From the NCBI RefSeq assembly GCF_900290235.1, contig NZ_OLMK01000012.1:1-39976 (forward strand): DNA of 39,976 nucleotides, written 5' to 3'. The first letter of the stretch is position 1; every line of letters begins with the position of its first letter. The notes under the pieces were generated by a model that was not told the DNA's origin, made no database searches, and was given only the letters and a program-made list of their open reading frames with translations. Both the position numbers and the translations under genes were made by a program. This DNA is from Streptomyces sp. MA5143a (GTDB lineage Bacteria; Actinomycetota; Actinomycetes; Streptomycetales; Streptomycetaceae). This document shows, in pieces, positions 6,899 through 14,643 of this stretch.

Positions 6899-7402
6899 TC
6901 AGACGTGGCTGCCGTCCTCGGAGCGACGGCGCGACCAGCGCCACGCGATGCCCAGGGTCCCCGCGACGAGCGCGGCGCCGAGACCGATCTCCCCCAGGTC
7001 CAGGCCGGCGGCGGTGCCGCTCCCGGCGTGGGAACCGTGCGAGGGGCGGTGGCTCGGGCGCGCGGCGGCGATGGTCAGCTCCGTCTGGCCGCTTTCGTCG
7101 CCGCACTGGAACGAGACCTCGTACACCGCTCCGTGCCTGGCGTCCCAGTCGACGGTGGCCCTCGCCGACGAGCGTCCCCTCGGGATGGTGACCGTGTCGA
7201 ACACGGCCGAGGACACGGTCGTCCGGGAACGGCAGCCGTCCACGCGGAGCGTGACCTCACCACCGGGGGCGACGGTCGAGGGCACGACGCTGAAGCCGAA
7301 CGACGTGATGTCGCCGGCTGGTGCCGCGTACGCGGCGGGAGCGGTGAGGGAAAGGGCGGTCACGCCCAGCAGAACGGCCGAAGCGACGCGTATCGCGCGC
7401 AT
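6899..7402 (-). CDS. Small secreted Ig-like surface protein with C-terminal anchor (second copy type)
   Basis: 167-aa protein. The signal peptide (MRAIRVASAVLLGVTALSLTAPAAYAAPAG, here in two pieces of the same leader) is followed by a domain of about 90 residues with exactly two cysteines (VDGCRS and FQCGDE). A His/Ser/Pro linker (RPSHRPSHGSHAGSG), a membrane helix (IGLGAALVAGTLGIAW) and the basic tail RWSRRRSEDGSHV follow. Layout, length, cysteine pattern and the APGGEVTLRVDG / ARGGQLVLTVSG similarity indicate it is related to the protein at 6230-6721. No LPxTG motif is present. GGAGG precedes the chosen ATG by about 7 bases. The two genes converge on the inverted repeat at 6816-6874. Function unknown; extracellular location is a firm inference from the signal and anchor. 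Confidence 0.83.
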   Translation of the reverse strand: MRAIRVASAVLLGVTALSLTAPAAYAAPAGDITSFGFSVVPSTVAPGGEVTLRVDGCRSRTTVSSAVFDTVTIPRGRSSARATVDWDARHGAVYEVSFQCGDESGQTELTIAAARPSHRPSHGSHAGSGTAAGLDLGEIGLGAALVAGTLGIAWRWSRRRSEDGSHV

Positions 7403-7636
7403 GATGAGCCTCCGGGGTCCCGAGGAGCCTGCTGCGGACCTTTTCCGCCTGCGCCTGACATGCACCTCGATGAGCGAAACGCTAGGAAGGCGCGCCCGGG
7501 GCCGCGATCGCAGTCGCGCGAATGGGGCAAGCGTGTGCTCCGTACAGGGGACGTCCGCCGCATCCGTACGGATGGCCGGGGGACGGGCGCGTGGGGCGTC
7601 CGTCCCCCGGCCGCCGGGGGTCCTACCGGCCTGCCG

Positions 7637-8401
7637 TCAGCTCTTGATGTCCGGGAAGAGCGCCATGAAGGGCTCGGCCGTGGCGGTCAATCCGCGGCCG
7701 TAGGGCGAGTCGAAGTCCCAGATCAGGAACAGCAGGAAGGCGATGAGGGCGGAGAACAGGCCGGCGAGGATCAGTTCGCGTGCCGTCCGCCGGATCTGCA
7801 GGGCGAAGACCATGCCGACGGTCACGACGGCCCCGGCGATCAGCCCGAACCACACCACCCCCGGCATCGTCTCGCCGGTGGAGTCCGCGCGGGAGTTGCG
7901 TGCCGCGTCGGCCGCCGCCATCTGGTCGAGCAGCGGCTGGTACGCCTGCGCCTCGAAGTCGTTCGCCGGCTCGTAGTCGGTGACGTCCCGGCGGACGGTG
8001 TCGAGCAGCGCGTCGCCCCGCTCGGTCATCTCGCCCTTCGTCGACATCGACTTCCACTCGGTGGACACCACATGGCCGACATACGCGTCGATGTCGTCCC
8101 GGATCCGGTCGCGCACCCCGGCCGGGTACACCCGCACCCGTTCGTGGATCTCGTGCAGCGCCTGCGCCTCCGCCTGCACATGGTCCTGGGCGACGCTGCG
8201 GGCCTCCCAGACACCGGCGATGGCCAGACCCAGGACGATCGCGTACACCACGCCGATCATCATGGTGATGTACTCGATCACGTCCGGGGTCTCGGACGGG
8301 TCCTCGTCCGCCGGTGCGGCGTGATGCCGTACGACGGCCACGATGAGGACGACGAGACACGCCGCCCCCATCGCGAGGGTGAGAACAAGCCATTCCGACA
8401 A
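7637..8401 (-). CDS. DUF4239 (bestrophin-like) membrane protein
   Basis: 254-aa integral membrane protein. Two N-terminal helices (about 4-24 and 46-67, the second VVYAIVLGLAIAGVWEA) precede a long hydrophilic helical segment (about 70-180) with many Glu/Arg heptads. Two C-terminal helices follow (about 183-205 and 214-235), then WDFDSPYGRG. This topology and the YAIVLGLAI...WEAR signature match the DUF4239 family, which has no established function. It lies 16 bp downstream of the proline-rich surface protein gene on the same strand, so they are probably co-transcribed. The start has a leader AGGAACC... a few bases upstream of ATG. Confidence 0.85.
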   Translation of the reverse strand: MSEWLVLTLAMGAACLVVLIVAVVRHHAAPADEDPSETPDVIEYITMMIGVVYAIVLGLAIAGVWEARSVAQDHVQAEAQALHEIHERVRVYPAGVRDRIRDDIDAYVGHVVSTEWKSMSTKGEMTERGDALLDTVRRDVTDYEPANDFEAQAYQPLLDQMAAADAARNSRADSTGETMPGVVWFGLIAGAVVTVGMVFALQIRRTARELILAGLFSALIAFLLFLIWDFDSPYGRGLTATAEPFMALFPDIKS

Positions 8402-8417
8402 GAGGTTCCTCCTGGGG

Positions 8418-9035
8418 TCAGCGCGGGCGCAGCGCGGCGACGGCGAACACCGCGGGCGCGGTGATGAGCAGGGCGAGGGAGACGAGGGACGGCCCCGAAC
8501 GCTTGGTCCGCGGCCGGGCCGTCGCCTTGTAGGGCGGGTAGTGCACCGGGCTCGGCGACACCTCGGGCGTGGGGCTCGGTGAAGGCTTCGGCGGGGGCGG
8601 AAGGGGCGGAGGGGGCGCGGGCCGGGGCGCCCTGGTGACCGGCGGTGGTGGTGGCGGCTCCCGCCGGGGCACCGGCGGGGGCGGGGGTGTGGGCCGTGGG
8701 GTGGGCGCCGGATCGAGGCTCGGTTCGGGCCGGGGCTTCGGCGGCTTCGGCTGCGGCGGGGGCGTCGGGGTGGGCGTCGGAGTCGGCGGGCACCAGGGTG
8801 TCGGGGTGGGCGTGGGGGACGGGGTGGTCGCCGGAGCCGGCTCGCAGGGGCCGGTGCCCGCGACCGCCACGGCGACGGCCCCGCCGCCCGGGCCCGTCGA
8901 GGCGTACGCGCAGGCGTCGGCGACCGCCGTGCCGCTCGGCGCTCCGGTCAGGAGCCAGGTCAGTGCGAGCAGGGCCGACAGCCGTAGGGCGAGAGCGGAA
9001 CGGGTCCGCGGGGGTCCTTGCACGTCGGAGATCAT
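8418..9035 (-). CDS. Proline-rich cell-surface protein with signal peptide and C-terminal helix
   Basis: 205-aa secreted protein. The signal peptide runs about 1-37 (hydrophobic core LRLSALLALTWLLTGAPSG). A short Gly/Ala segment with two cysteines follows, then about 100 residues dominated by Pro, Thr, Lys and Arg in PTPTP, PPP and PKPP runs, and a C-terminal hydrophobic helix (VSLALLITAPAVFAVAAL) ending in RPR. The Pro-rich part probably forms an extended rod that spans the cell wall. The ATG at 9035 is chosen because it starts the signal peptide; the open frame upstream has no such feature. It is probably an operon with the DUF4239 gene. I do not know a biochemical role; a structural or wall-spanning scaffold is inference. 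Confidence 0.78.
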   Translation of the reverse strand: MISDVQGPPRTRSALALRLSALLALTWLLTGAPSGTAVADACAYASTGPGGGAVAVAVAGTGPCEPAPATTPSPTPTPTPWCPPTPTPTPTPPPQPKPPKPRPEPSLDPAPTPRPTPPPPPVPRREPPPPPPVTRAPRPAPPPPLPPPPKPSPSPTPEVSPSPVHYPPYKATARPRTKRSGPSLVSLALLITAPAVFAVAALRPR

Positions 9036-9204
9036 CCGTGTCCCGCGCGCCCGCGTACGCGGGAGCCCTACAGGTTGCTCCAAAGGAGGGAAAATCGGGC
9101 CACGAAGGTTTGACCGGGGAGGTGCTCGCTGACCGTCTTTTCGATGCTTTCGCAGGCCGCGCCGGGGTCGTCTGCGCGGAGTTTCGAAAGAAATCCGCGT
9201 TCCG

Positions 9205-9236
9205 TTGAACACTTCGGCCACCCCCGCCCGTACCTA
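9205..9236 (+). promoter_or_regulatory. Possible promoter of the repeat lipoprotein gene
   Basis: TTGAAC (9205-9210) and TACCTA (9231-9236) separated by 20 bp, 59 bp before the ATG at 9296. The spacing is longer than ideal. Confidence 0.3.
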
Positions 9237-9295
9237 GGGCCAGCGAGCGGCGCAGTAGGGCGCTGCAACCACCCAAAGATTGACGGGGAGTTGGA

Positions 9296-10291
9296 ATGAA
9301 CACCTCCTGGCGGAGCGCCGCACTCGTAGCCTCAGCTGCGGCTGTGCTGGCGCTGACGACGGCGTGCGGTCAGGAACAGGGCTCCACGTCCTCGCAGAAC
9401 GTGGGTGCCGCTTCCACCCCCACGCTCGGCGCCGGCACCATCGCCGGGGCGGCCGGCACCGCAGGGGCCGGCGCGGCCGGGACCGACACGTCGGACCAGG
9501 CCCAGTCGACCACGGCGGCGTCCGCGGGCCAGCTGACCGTGTGGAACAGCGACGAGTACGGCAAGGTCCTCACGGACAGCACCGGTCGCACCCTGTACCG
9601 CTTCGACAAGGACTCCTTCGAGCCGCCGAAGACGACCTGTGAGGGCGAGTGCGCCGCCACCTGGCCGCCGGTCCCGGCCGCCGGCGCCACGGCCGCCGAA
9701 GGTGTCGACCAGGCGCTGCTCGGTGAGATCACCCGCCCCGACGGCACCAAGCAGCTGACCGTCGCCGGCTGGCCGCAGTACTACTTCGCCAAGGACACCA
9801 AGGCCGGTGACATCAAGGGCCAGGGCCTCAAGGGCGCCTGGTTCGCCTCAGCCCCCAACGGCAAGAAGGCCTCCACCAAGGGCGGCGGCGGTGCCGGTGC
9901 CGCGGGCGACGCCGGTGGCGAGGCGGTCGGGCAGGCCGGTCTGACCACCCGCAACGACCCCAAGCTCGGCGAGGTCGTCGTCGACAAGAACGGCATGACG
10001 GTCTACCGCTTCCTCAAGGACAAGCAGTGGCCGATGTCGAGCAAGTGCACCGGCGCCTGCCTCGACAAGTGGCCCGTCGTCGCCCCGGTCGAGAAGAACG
10101 ATACCAAGGGCATCCTGCTGAAGGGCTACACGGTCTTCGACCGGCCCGACGGCATCAAGCAGCAGACCATCAACTGCATCCCGCTCTACACCTTCGCCGG
10201 TGACAAGGCCCCGGGTGACACCAAGGGTCAGGGTGTGGGCGGCACCTGGTTCGCCATCAACGGCGACGGAGAGCCGATCGGCGCGCAGTAA
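9296..10291 (+). CDS. Lipoprotein with four COG4315 / Lipoprotein_15 repeats (SCO0930 family)
   Basis: 331-aa exported lipoprotein. The signal ends in a lipobox-like LALTTAC (Cys about 23), and an Ala/Gly/Thr-rich linker reaches to about 78. Two tandem pairs of the 'secreted repeat of unknown function' follow. Odd repeats carry GKVLTDSTGRTLYRF...C-x3-C-x2-W-P-P and GEVVVDKNGMTVYRF...C-x3-C-x3-W-P. Even repeats carry RPDGTKQLTVAGWPQYYFA...KGQGLKGAWFA and RPDGIKQQTINCIPLYTFA...KGQGVGGTWFA. A Gly/Ala/Lys linker joins the pairs. The cysteine pairs suggest disulfides in the wall zone. GGGGAG precedes the ATG. The gene is monocistronic and ends in a strong terminator. The function of the family is not established. 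Confidence 0.92.
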   Translation: MNTSWRSAALVASAAAVLALTTACGQEQGSTSSQNVGAASTPTLGAGTIAGAAGTAGAGAAGTDTSDQAQSTTAASAGQLTVWNSDEYGKVLTDSTGRTLYRFDKDSFEPPKTTCEGECAATWPPVPAAGATAAEGVDQALLGEITRPDGTKQLTVAGWPQYYFAKDTKAGDIKGQGLKGAWFASAPNGKKASTKGGGGAGAAGDAGGEAVGQAGLTTRNDPKLGEVVVDKNGMTVYRFLKDKQWPMSSKCTGACLDKWPVVAPVEKNDTKGILLKGYTVFDRPDGIKQQTINCIPLYTFAGDKAPGDTKGQGVGGTWFAINGDGEPIGAQ

Positions 10292-10334
10292 CGAGATCAC
10301 CTTCCCCACGCACCACATCAGCGCGGCCGATCAG

Positions 10335-10374
10335 GACCCGCCCCCTCCGTACCGCACATCGGAGGGGGCGGGTC
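10335..10374 (+). terminator. Strong intrinsic-type terminator hairpin
   Basis: Perfect 15-bp stem: GACCCGCCCCCTCCG (10335-10349), 10-nt loop, CGGAGGGGGCGGGTC (10360-10374), 43 bp after the lipoprotein stop codon. There is no poly-T tail, as usual in Streptomyces. Confidence 0.88.
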
Positions 10375-10586
10375 GCTTGGCGTGCCCGTACACGCGGTCG
10401 CGGACAACCGGCGGCGCTCGGGCGTGAACAGGCATGGTCGGGGCGGCGATTGGGCATGTGCCCACGGCGGCGACGTTGAACGGACGGTCAATTTCCGTTT
10501 TTGCTCGCTCCTTTGGCGGACGATCAGTAGCCTCTGCTCGAACACCGGATCGCCTACGCCGCCCCCGACGCGTTGGAGTCACAGAT

Positions 10587-11399
10587 ATGGAGCGTCCCGC
10601 CTGGGCTCCACGGAGCATCGACATCTCGATGCCGTCCGTGGCCCGCATGTACGACTACTACCTGGGCGGTTCGCACAACTTCGAGGTCGACCGGGAAGCG
10701 GCCCGCAGGGCCATGGAGTTCGTGCCGGGCCTGCCCAAGATCATGCAGGCGAACCGCGCCTTCATGCGCCGCGCCGTGCGGCACGCGGCCCGAGCGGGCA
10801 TCACCCAGTTCCTGGACATCGGATCCGGGATCCCCTCCTTCGGAAACGTGCACGAAGTGGCGAGGGAGGCCGCCCCCGGCGCGCGCGTCGTCTACGTCGA
10901 CCACGACCCGGTCGCCGTAGCACACACCCAGGCCGTTCTGGAGGGCGCCGACGACGCGGACGTGGTCGCGGCCGATCTGCGCAAGCCCCGGGATGTCCTC
11001 ACGAGCCCCCAGGTCGAGCGGCTGATCGACCTGAACCGGCCAGTGGCCCTGCTCCTGGTTGCCATACTGCACTTCGTGGAGGACACGGACGACCCGTACG
11101 GAGCGGTGGCCGAGTTGCGCGACGCGCTCGCGCCCGGCTCCGTGCTCGTCGTCTCGCACGCCTCCCACGAGGGGATCCCGCTTCCCCGGGAACGGGTCGA
11201 GGGCGCGGTGGACGTGTACAAGGACATCCGCAATCCGCTGATCATGCGCTCGCGCGACGAGGTCGCGCGGTTCTTCGAGGGGTACGACATGGTGGAACCC
11301 GGACTGGTGCCGATGGCGAAGTGGCGGCCCGACACGGCTCCCGAGGACGAGGATCCGTACGCCTTCTCCGGGTTCGCCGGCGTGGGGACGAAAGCGTGA
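10587..11399 (+). CDS. SAM-dependent methyltransferase, DUF574 (Methyltransf_19) family
   Basis: 270-aa actinobacterial methyltransferase. It has the family N-terminus (RSIDISMPSVARMYDYYLGGSHNFEVDREAA), the SAM glycine loop FLDIGSGIPS (about 77-86), the acidic strand end VVYVDHDPVAV, the adenine-site segment DLRKP, and a Rossmann core through about 215. The substrate is unknown. A ribosome binding site GGAG lies about 9 bases before ATG at 10587; the open frame begins further upstream but without family similarity. The stop overlaps the start of the downstream GGDEF-EAL gene by four bases (GTGA), so the two proteins are translationally coupled and may act in one process. Confidence 0.93.
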   Translation: MERPAWAPRSIDISMPSVARMYDYYLGGSHNFEVDREAARRAMEFVPGLPKIMQANRAFMRRAVRHAARAGITQFLDIGSGIPSFGNVHEVAREAAPGARVVYVDHDPVAVAHTQAVLEGADDADVVAADLRKPRDVLTSPQVERLIDLNRPVALLLVAILHFVEDTDDPYGAVAELRDALAPGSVLVVSHASHEGIPLPRERVEGAVDVYKDIRNPLIMRSRDEVARFFEGYDMVEPGLVPMAKWRPDTAPEDEDPYAFSGFAGVGTKA

Positions 11400-13531
11400 G
11401 CGCGGAACCGGACGGGCCGGAGGACAGACTGCGCCGGTTCGCGACGATCTGGAGCCGCGCGGTCTTCCCCGCCACCTCCACGTCGCTGACCCGCCCCGAG
11501 TTCGAGGAACTGCTCCTGCCGCTCGCCCGGCGCCTGAGCGAGGCGCTGCGGGCCAGGACGTACGACGCCGCGGAGGGCAGGGCCGTCGGTGCCGCCCTCG
11601 TCGAGGCGCACTGCACCGAACCCGAGGCCCTCAGCCGGGCCCTCGACTGCGTCGACGCCTATCTGGTGCTCTACTGCGGCGGCGACGGCCACCAGGAGGA
11701 TCTGCGTGCCCGCGCCGCGCGGTTGCAGTCGGCGATGGCCGCCGGGTACGCCGAGGCGCTGCGGCAGCGGACCCTGGCCGAGCAGGAGGCGATCGCCCGC
11801 GCGGCCCTGGAGGCGCAGGGCGCCGTCGCCCGGGCGCTGCACGCCACCGAGGCCCGCTTCCGCGCGGTGTTCGAGGGCGCCGCGATAGGCATCGGCATCG
11901 CCGACCTCGACGGCAACATCCTCCAGGTCAACGGCGCGCTGCTGCGCATGTTCGGTGTCACCGAGCAGACGATGCTCGCGCGTTGCGTCACCGAGTGGAC
12001 GCACCCCGAGGACGCGCCGCAGGTGTGGCGCCTCTACGAGGAACTGGTGCGGGCCGAACGCGAGCACTACCACACCGAGAAGGCGTTCTACCGGCCCGAC
12101 GGAACGGTCCTGTGGACCAATCTGACGGTCTCCCTGCTGCGCGACGCGGACGGCAACCCGCAGTACCAGTTGGCGCTGATGGAGGACACCACCGAGCGCC
12201 GTCTGCTCAATCTCCGCCTCCGCTACGAGGCCACACACGACGCGCTCACCGGACTGCCCAACCGCACCCTGTTCTTCGAGCGCCTGGAGAAGGCCCTCGC
12301 GGCGGGCGACGGCCAGCGGTTCGGCCTGTGCTACCTCGACCTGGACGGCTTCAAGGCCATCAACGACAGCCTCGGTCACGCGGCCGGCGACCGGCTGCTC
12401 GTCGAGGTCGCCGACCGGCTCCAGTCCTGCGCGACCGCCCCCGGTGAGATGGTCGCCCGGCTCGGCGGCGACGAGTTCGTGGCGCTGACCACCGGCCCCG
12501 ACACGGAGAGCGAGGTCGACGACCTCGCCGACCGCATCATGAACGCGCTGGTCACGCCCGTCCGTATCGACGGCCGGGAACTCCTCGTGCGCGGCAGCAT
12601 CGGCATCGTCGAGGGCCCGGCGGGCGAGCGCGGCCCGGCGGAGGTACTGCGCAGCGCCGACATCACGATGTACCGGGCCAAGTCGGCGGGCGGCAACCGC
12701 TACGAGGTCGCCGACGCCGAGGCCGACGCCCGCGCCATCACCCGGCACGGGCTCACCACGGCGCTGCCCGCCGCCCTCGACCGGGGTGAGTTCTTCATCG
12801 AGTACCAGCCGCTCGTCCATCTAGGCGACGGCACCGTGCGCGGCGCGGAGGCGCTGGTCCGCTGGCTGCATCCGCAGCACGGCGTGCTCGGCCCCGACCG
12901 CTTCATCCCGCTCGCCGAGCGCACCGGCCTGATCGTGCCGCTCGGCCGCTGGGTGCTGGAGCAGTCGGTGCGCCAGGCCCGCGAATGGCAGCGACGGCAC
13001 GGCGCCACGGGCCCGCTGCGCGTCAACGTGAACCTGTCGCCGTGCCAGCTCACGCATCCCGGGCTGGTGCAGGACACCGTGGAGATCCTGGAGCGCGCCG
13101 GACTCGAACCGGACGCCCTGTGCCTGGAGGTGACCGAGTCCGCCCTGATCGGCGCCGACGACGATCTGCTCAAACCGCTGCGCAGGCTCTCCGAGATGGG
13201 CGTCGACATCGCCCTCGACGACTTCGGCACCGGCTACTCCAACCTCGCCAACCTGCGGCGGCTGCCGGTCCGGGTCCTGAAGCTGGACCGGTCCTTCACC
13301 CAGGGCATGCAGCAGTTCCCGGCGGACCCCGTCGACCTGAAGATCGTCGAGGGCATCGTCTCCCTCGCCCACAGCCTCGACCTCGCGGTCACGGTCGAGG
13401 GCGTCGAGACGGGCGCGCAGGCCGAGCAACTGCGGATACTCGGCTGCGACACCGCCCAGGGCTGGTACTACGCCCGCCCGGGCCCACCGGAACGCCTGCA
13501 CGAGCTGGCACTGATGGACGCGACGGGTTAG
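11396..13531 (+). CDS. rmdA: PAS-GGDEF-EAL cyclic-di-GMP synthase/phosphodiesterase, RmdA-like
   Basis: 711-aa cytoplasmic c-di-GMP enzyme. The N-terminal ~150 residues form a helical region without a known domain. A PAS domain (about 155-270, ARFRAVFEGAAIGIGIADLDGN) is followed by a GGDEF domain with intact GGDEF at 357-361, and an EAL domain with EAL at 485-487, ECLEVTES-like (LCLEVTESALIG) and DDFGTGYSN at about 608-616. All signature motifs look catalytically competent. There is no RxxD inhibitory site five residues before GGDEF. The architecture and neighbours match RmdA of S. coelicolor (from memory SCO0928), which controls development. The GTG start at 11396 is set by the GTGA overlap with the methyltransferase stop; the longer upstream open frame is a shadow. 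Confidence 0.92.
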   Translation: MSAEPDGPEDRLRRFATIWSRAVFPATSTSLTRPEFEELLLPLARRLSEALRARTYDAAEGRAVGAALVEAHCTEPEALSRALDCVDAYLVLYCGGDGHQEDLRARAARLQSAMAAGYAEALRQRTLAEQEAIARAALEAQGAVARALHATEARFRAVFEGAAIGIGIADLDGNILQVNGALLRMFGVTEQTMLARCVTEWTHPEDAPQVWRLYEELVRAEREHYHTEKAFYRPDGTVLWTNLTVSLLRDADGNPQYQLALMEDTTERRLLNLRLRYEATHDALTGLPNRTLFFERLEKALAAGDGQRFGLCYLDLDGFKAINDSLGHAAGDRLLVEVADRLQSCATAPGEMVARLGGDEFVALTTGPDTESEVDDLADRIMNALVTPVRIDGRELLVRGSIGIVEGPAGERGPAEVLRSADITMYRAKSAGGNRYEVADAEADARAITRHGLTTALPAALDRGEFFIEYQPLVHLGDGTVRGAEALVRWLHPQHGVLGPDRFIPLAERTGLIVPLGRWVLEQSVRQAREWQRRHGATGPLRVNVNLSPCQLTHPGLVQDTVEILERAGLEPDALCLEVTESALIGADDDLLKPLRRLSEMGVDIALDDFGTGYSNLANLRRLPVRVLKLDRSFTQGMQQFPADPVDLKIVEGIVSLAHSLDLAVTVEGVETGAQAEQLRILGCDTAQGWYYARPGPPERLHELALMDATG

Positions 13532-13570
13532 GAGGGACTTGTCCGGGCGCCGGGTAGTGCCGCGCCCTTC

Positions 13571-13613
13571 AGGGGCGCGGGGAACTGCGCGACAAGCCAC
13601 AGCGCACCCGCAG
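13571..13613. repeat. Streptomyces-type dispersed intergenic repeat, copy 1
   Basis: 43-bp element beginning AGGGGCGCGGGGAAC and ending CACCCGCAG, 35/43 identical to the copy at 27597-27639. It lies between the convergent rmdA and LysR genes. Such elements recur between genes in Streptomyces chromosomes. Confidence 0.8.
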
Positions 13614-13664
13614 ACCCGAACGGCGCTCATGTCCTACGGCGCGACCGGGAACAGCAGCCCACGC

Positions 13665-14549
13665 TCACCGCTCCACCATCATCCGCTGCAACTCCCTCGC
13701 GGCCCGGGGCGGAGCCACATCGCTGCGGTGGGCCAGGGCGATGGTGCGGTGCAGGCCGGGGCGGGCCAGGGGGGTGACCCGTAGGCCACGGCCCGCGCCG
13801 GTCGCCACCATGCGCGGGACCACGGCCACCCCCAGCCCCGCCCGGACGAACCCCAGTACCGCGTCCATCTCACCGCCCTCCACCGCGAAATCCGGCTCGA
13901 ACCCGGCGGAGCGGCACGCGGCCACGGTCAGTTCCCGCAGGTCGTAGCCGTGCCGGAACATCACGAGCCGCTCGCCCTCGAGATCGGCGACCCGGATGGT
14001 GCGCCGTCCCTCGCCGGGCCGGGGCGCGTCCGGTGAGGACACCACCACCAGGTCCTCGCGCAGCAGCTCCACCGTGGTCAGCGCGGGGGACGGCGTCGGC
14101 AGGGGCAGGACGACCAGGGCCAGGTCGAGAGCGCCGCGCGCGAGCAGCCGTACGAGGTCGTGGGAGCCGCCCTCCTCGATCAGCAGCCGGATGCCGGGGT
14201 AGCGGTCGTGGAAGGCCCGCAGCACCTCGGGCAGCAGGCCGGTGCACAGGCTCGGGGTCGCGCCCAGCCGTACCCGGCCCCGGCGCAGCTGGACCAGCTC
14301 CTGCACCTCCAGCCGGGCCGTGTCCGTGTCGGCCAGGATGCGGCGGGCCAGCGGCAGCAGGGCCTCACCGGCGTCGGTGAGCGTGATGTTGCCGCGCGCC
14401 CGCAGGAACAGATCGGCGCCCAACTCCCGTTCCAGCGCCTTGATCTGCTGCGACAGCGAGGGCTGGGCGACATGGACCAGCTCGGCGGCGCGGGTGAAGT
14501 GCCGGGTCTCGGCGACCGCCACGAAGTACTGGAGCTGCTGGAACTGCAC
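13665..14549 (-). CDS. LysR-family regulator divergent from the succinate dehydrogenase operon
   Basis: 294-aa LysR-type transcriptional regulator. The N-terminal winged helix-turn-helix (1-60; FVAVAETRHFTRAAELVHVAQPSLSQ followed by IKALERELGADLFLR) precedes the two-lobed effector domain (about 90-290). It lies back-to-back with sdhC, with a perfect T-N11-A dyad in the 94-bp gap, so it probably regulates itself and the sdh operon. ATG at 14549 is the natural start of the family N-terminus. The inducer is not predictable; an intermediate of the TCA cycle or a redox signal would be a guess. Confidence 0.92.
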   Translation of the reverse strand: MQFQQLQYFVAVAETRHFTRAAELVHVAQPSLSQQIKALERELGADLFLRARGNITLTDAGEALLPLARRILADTDTARLEVQELVQLRRGRVRLGATPSLCTGLLPEVLRAFHDRYPGIRLLIEEGGSHDLVRLLARGALDLALVVLPLPTPSPALTTVELLREDLVVVSSPDAPRPGEGRRTIRVADLEGERLVMFRHGYDLRELTVAACRSAGFEPDFAVEGGEMDAVLGFVRAGLGVAVVPRMVATGAGRGLRVTPLARPGLHRTIALAHRSDVAPPRAARELQRMMVER

Positions 14550-14566
14550 CCCTCCACGATACGGGA

Positions 14567-14585
14567 CGATAGCTTCCGGCTATCG
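14567..14585. promoter_or_regulatory. LysR-type operator (T-N11-A dyad)
   Basis: CGATAGC (14567-14573), TTCCG, GCTATCG (14579-14585): perfect 7-bp inverted repeat containing T-N11-A (T14570 to A14582). It is 17 bp upstream of the LysR start and about 20 bp upstream of the sdhC -35 candidate. Confidence 0.75.
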
Positions 14586-14604
14586 AATCGAGCCGCATCA
14601 TGTC

Positions 14605-14635
14605 TTGGACCGATGAGGGGTGCCGGTCCTAGCGT
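14605..14635 (+). promoter_or_regulatory. sdhC promoter, probably leaderless
   Basis: TTGGAC (14605-14610), 19-bp spacer, TAGCGT (14630-14635). The sdhC ATG lies at 14644, only 8 bases after the -10 hexamer and without a Shine-Dalgarno, so transcription may start at or next to the ATG. Confidence 0.55.
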
Positions 14636-14643
14636 CTTGTCCC

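Noticed and set aside
10382..11395. N-terminal extension of the GGDEF-EAL frame
   Set aside because: It overlaps the methyltransferase gene in another frame and shows no domain; the GTGA overlap marks the true start.
10892..12820. 642-codon minus-strand frame opposite rmdA
   Set aside because: Shadow frame; the plus strand has intact PAS, GGDEF and EAL domains.
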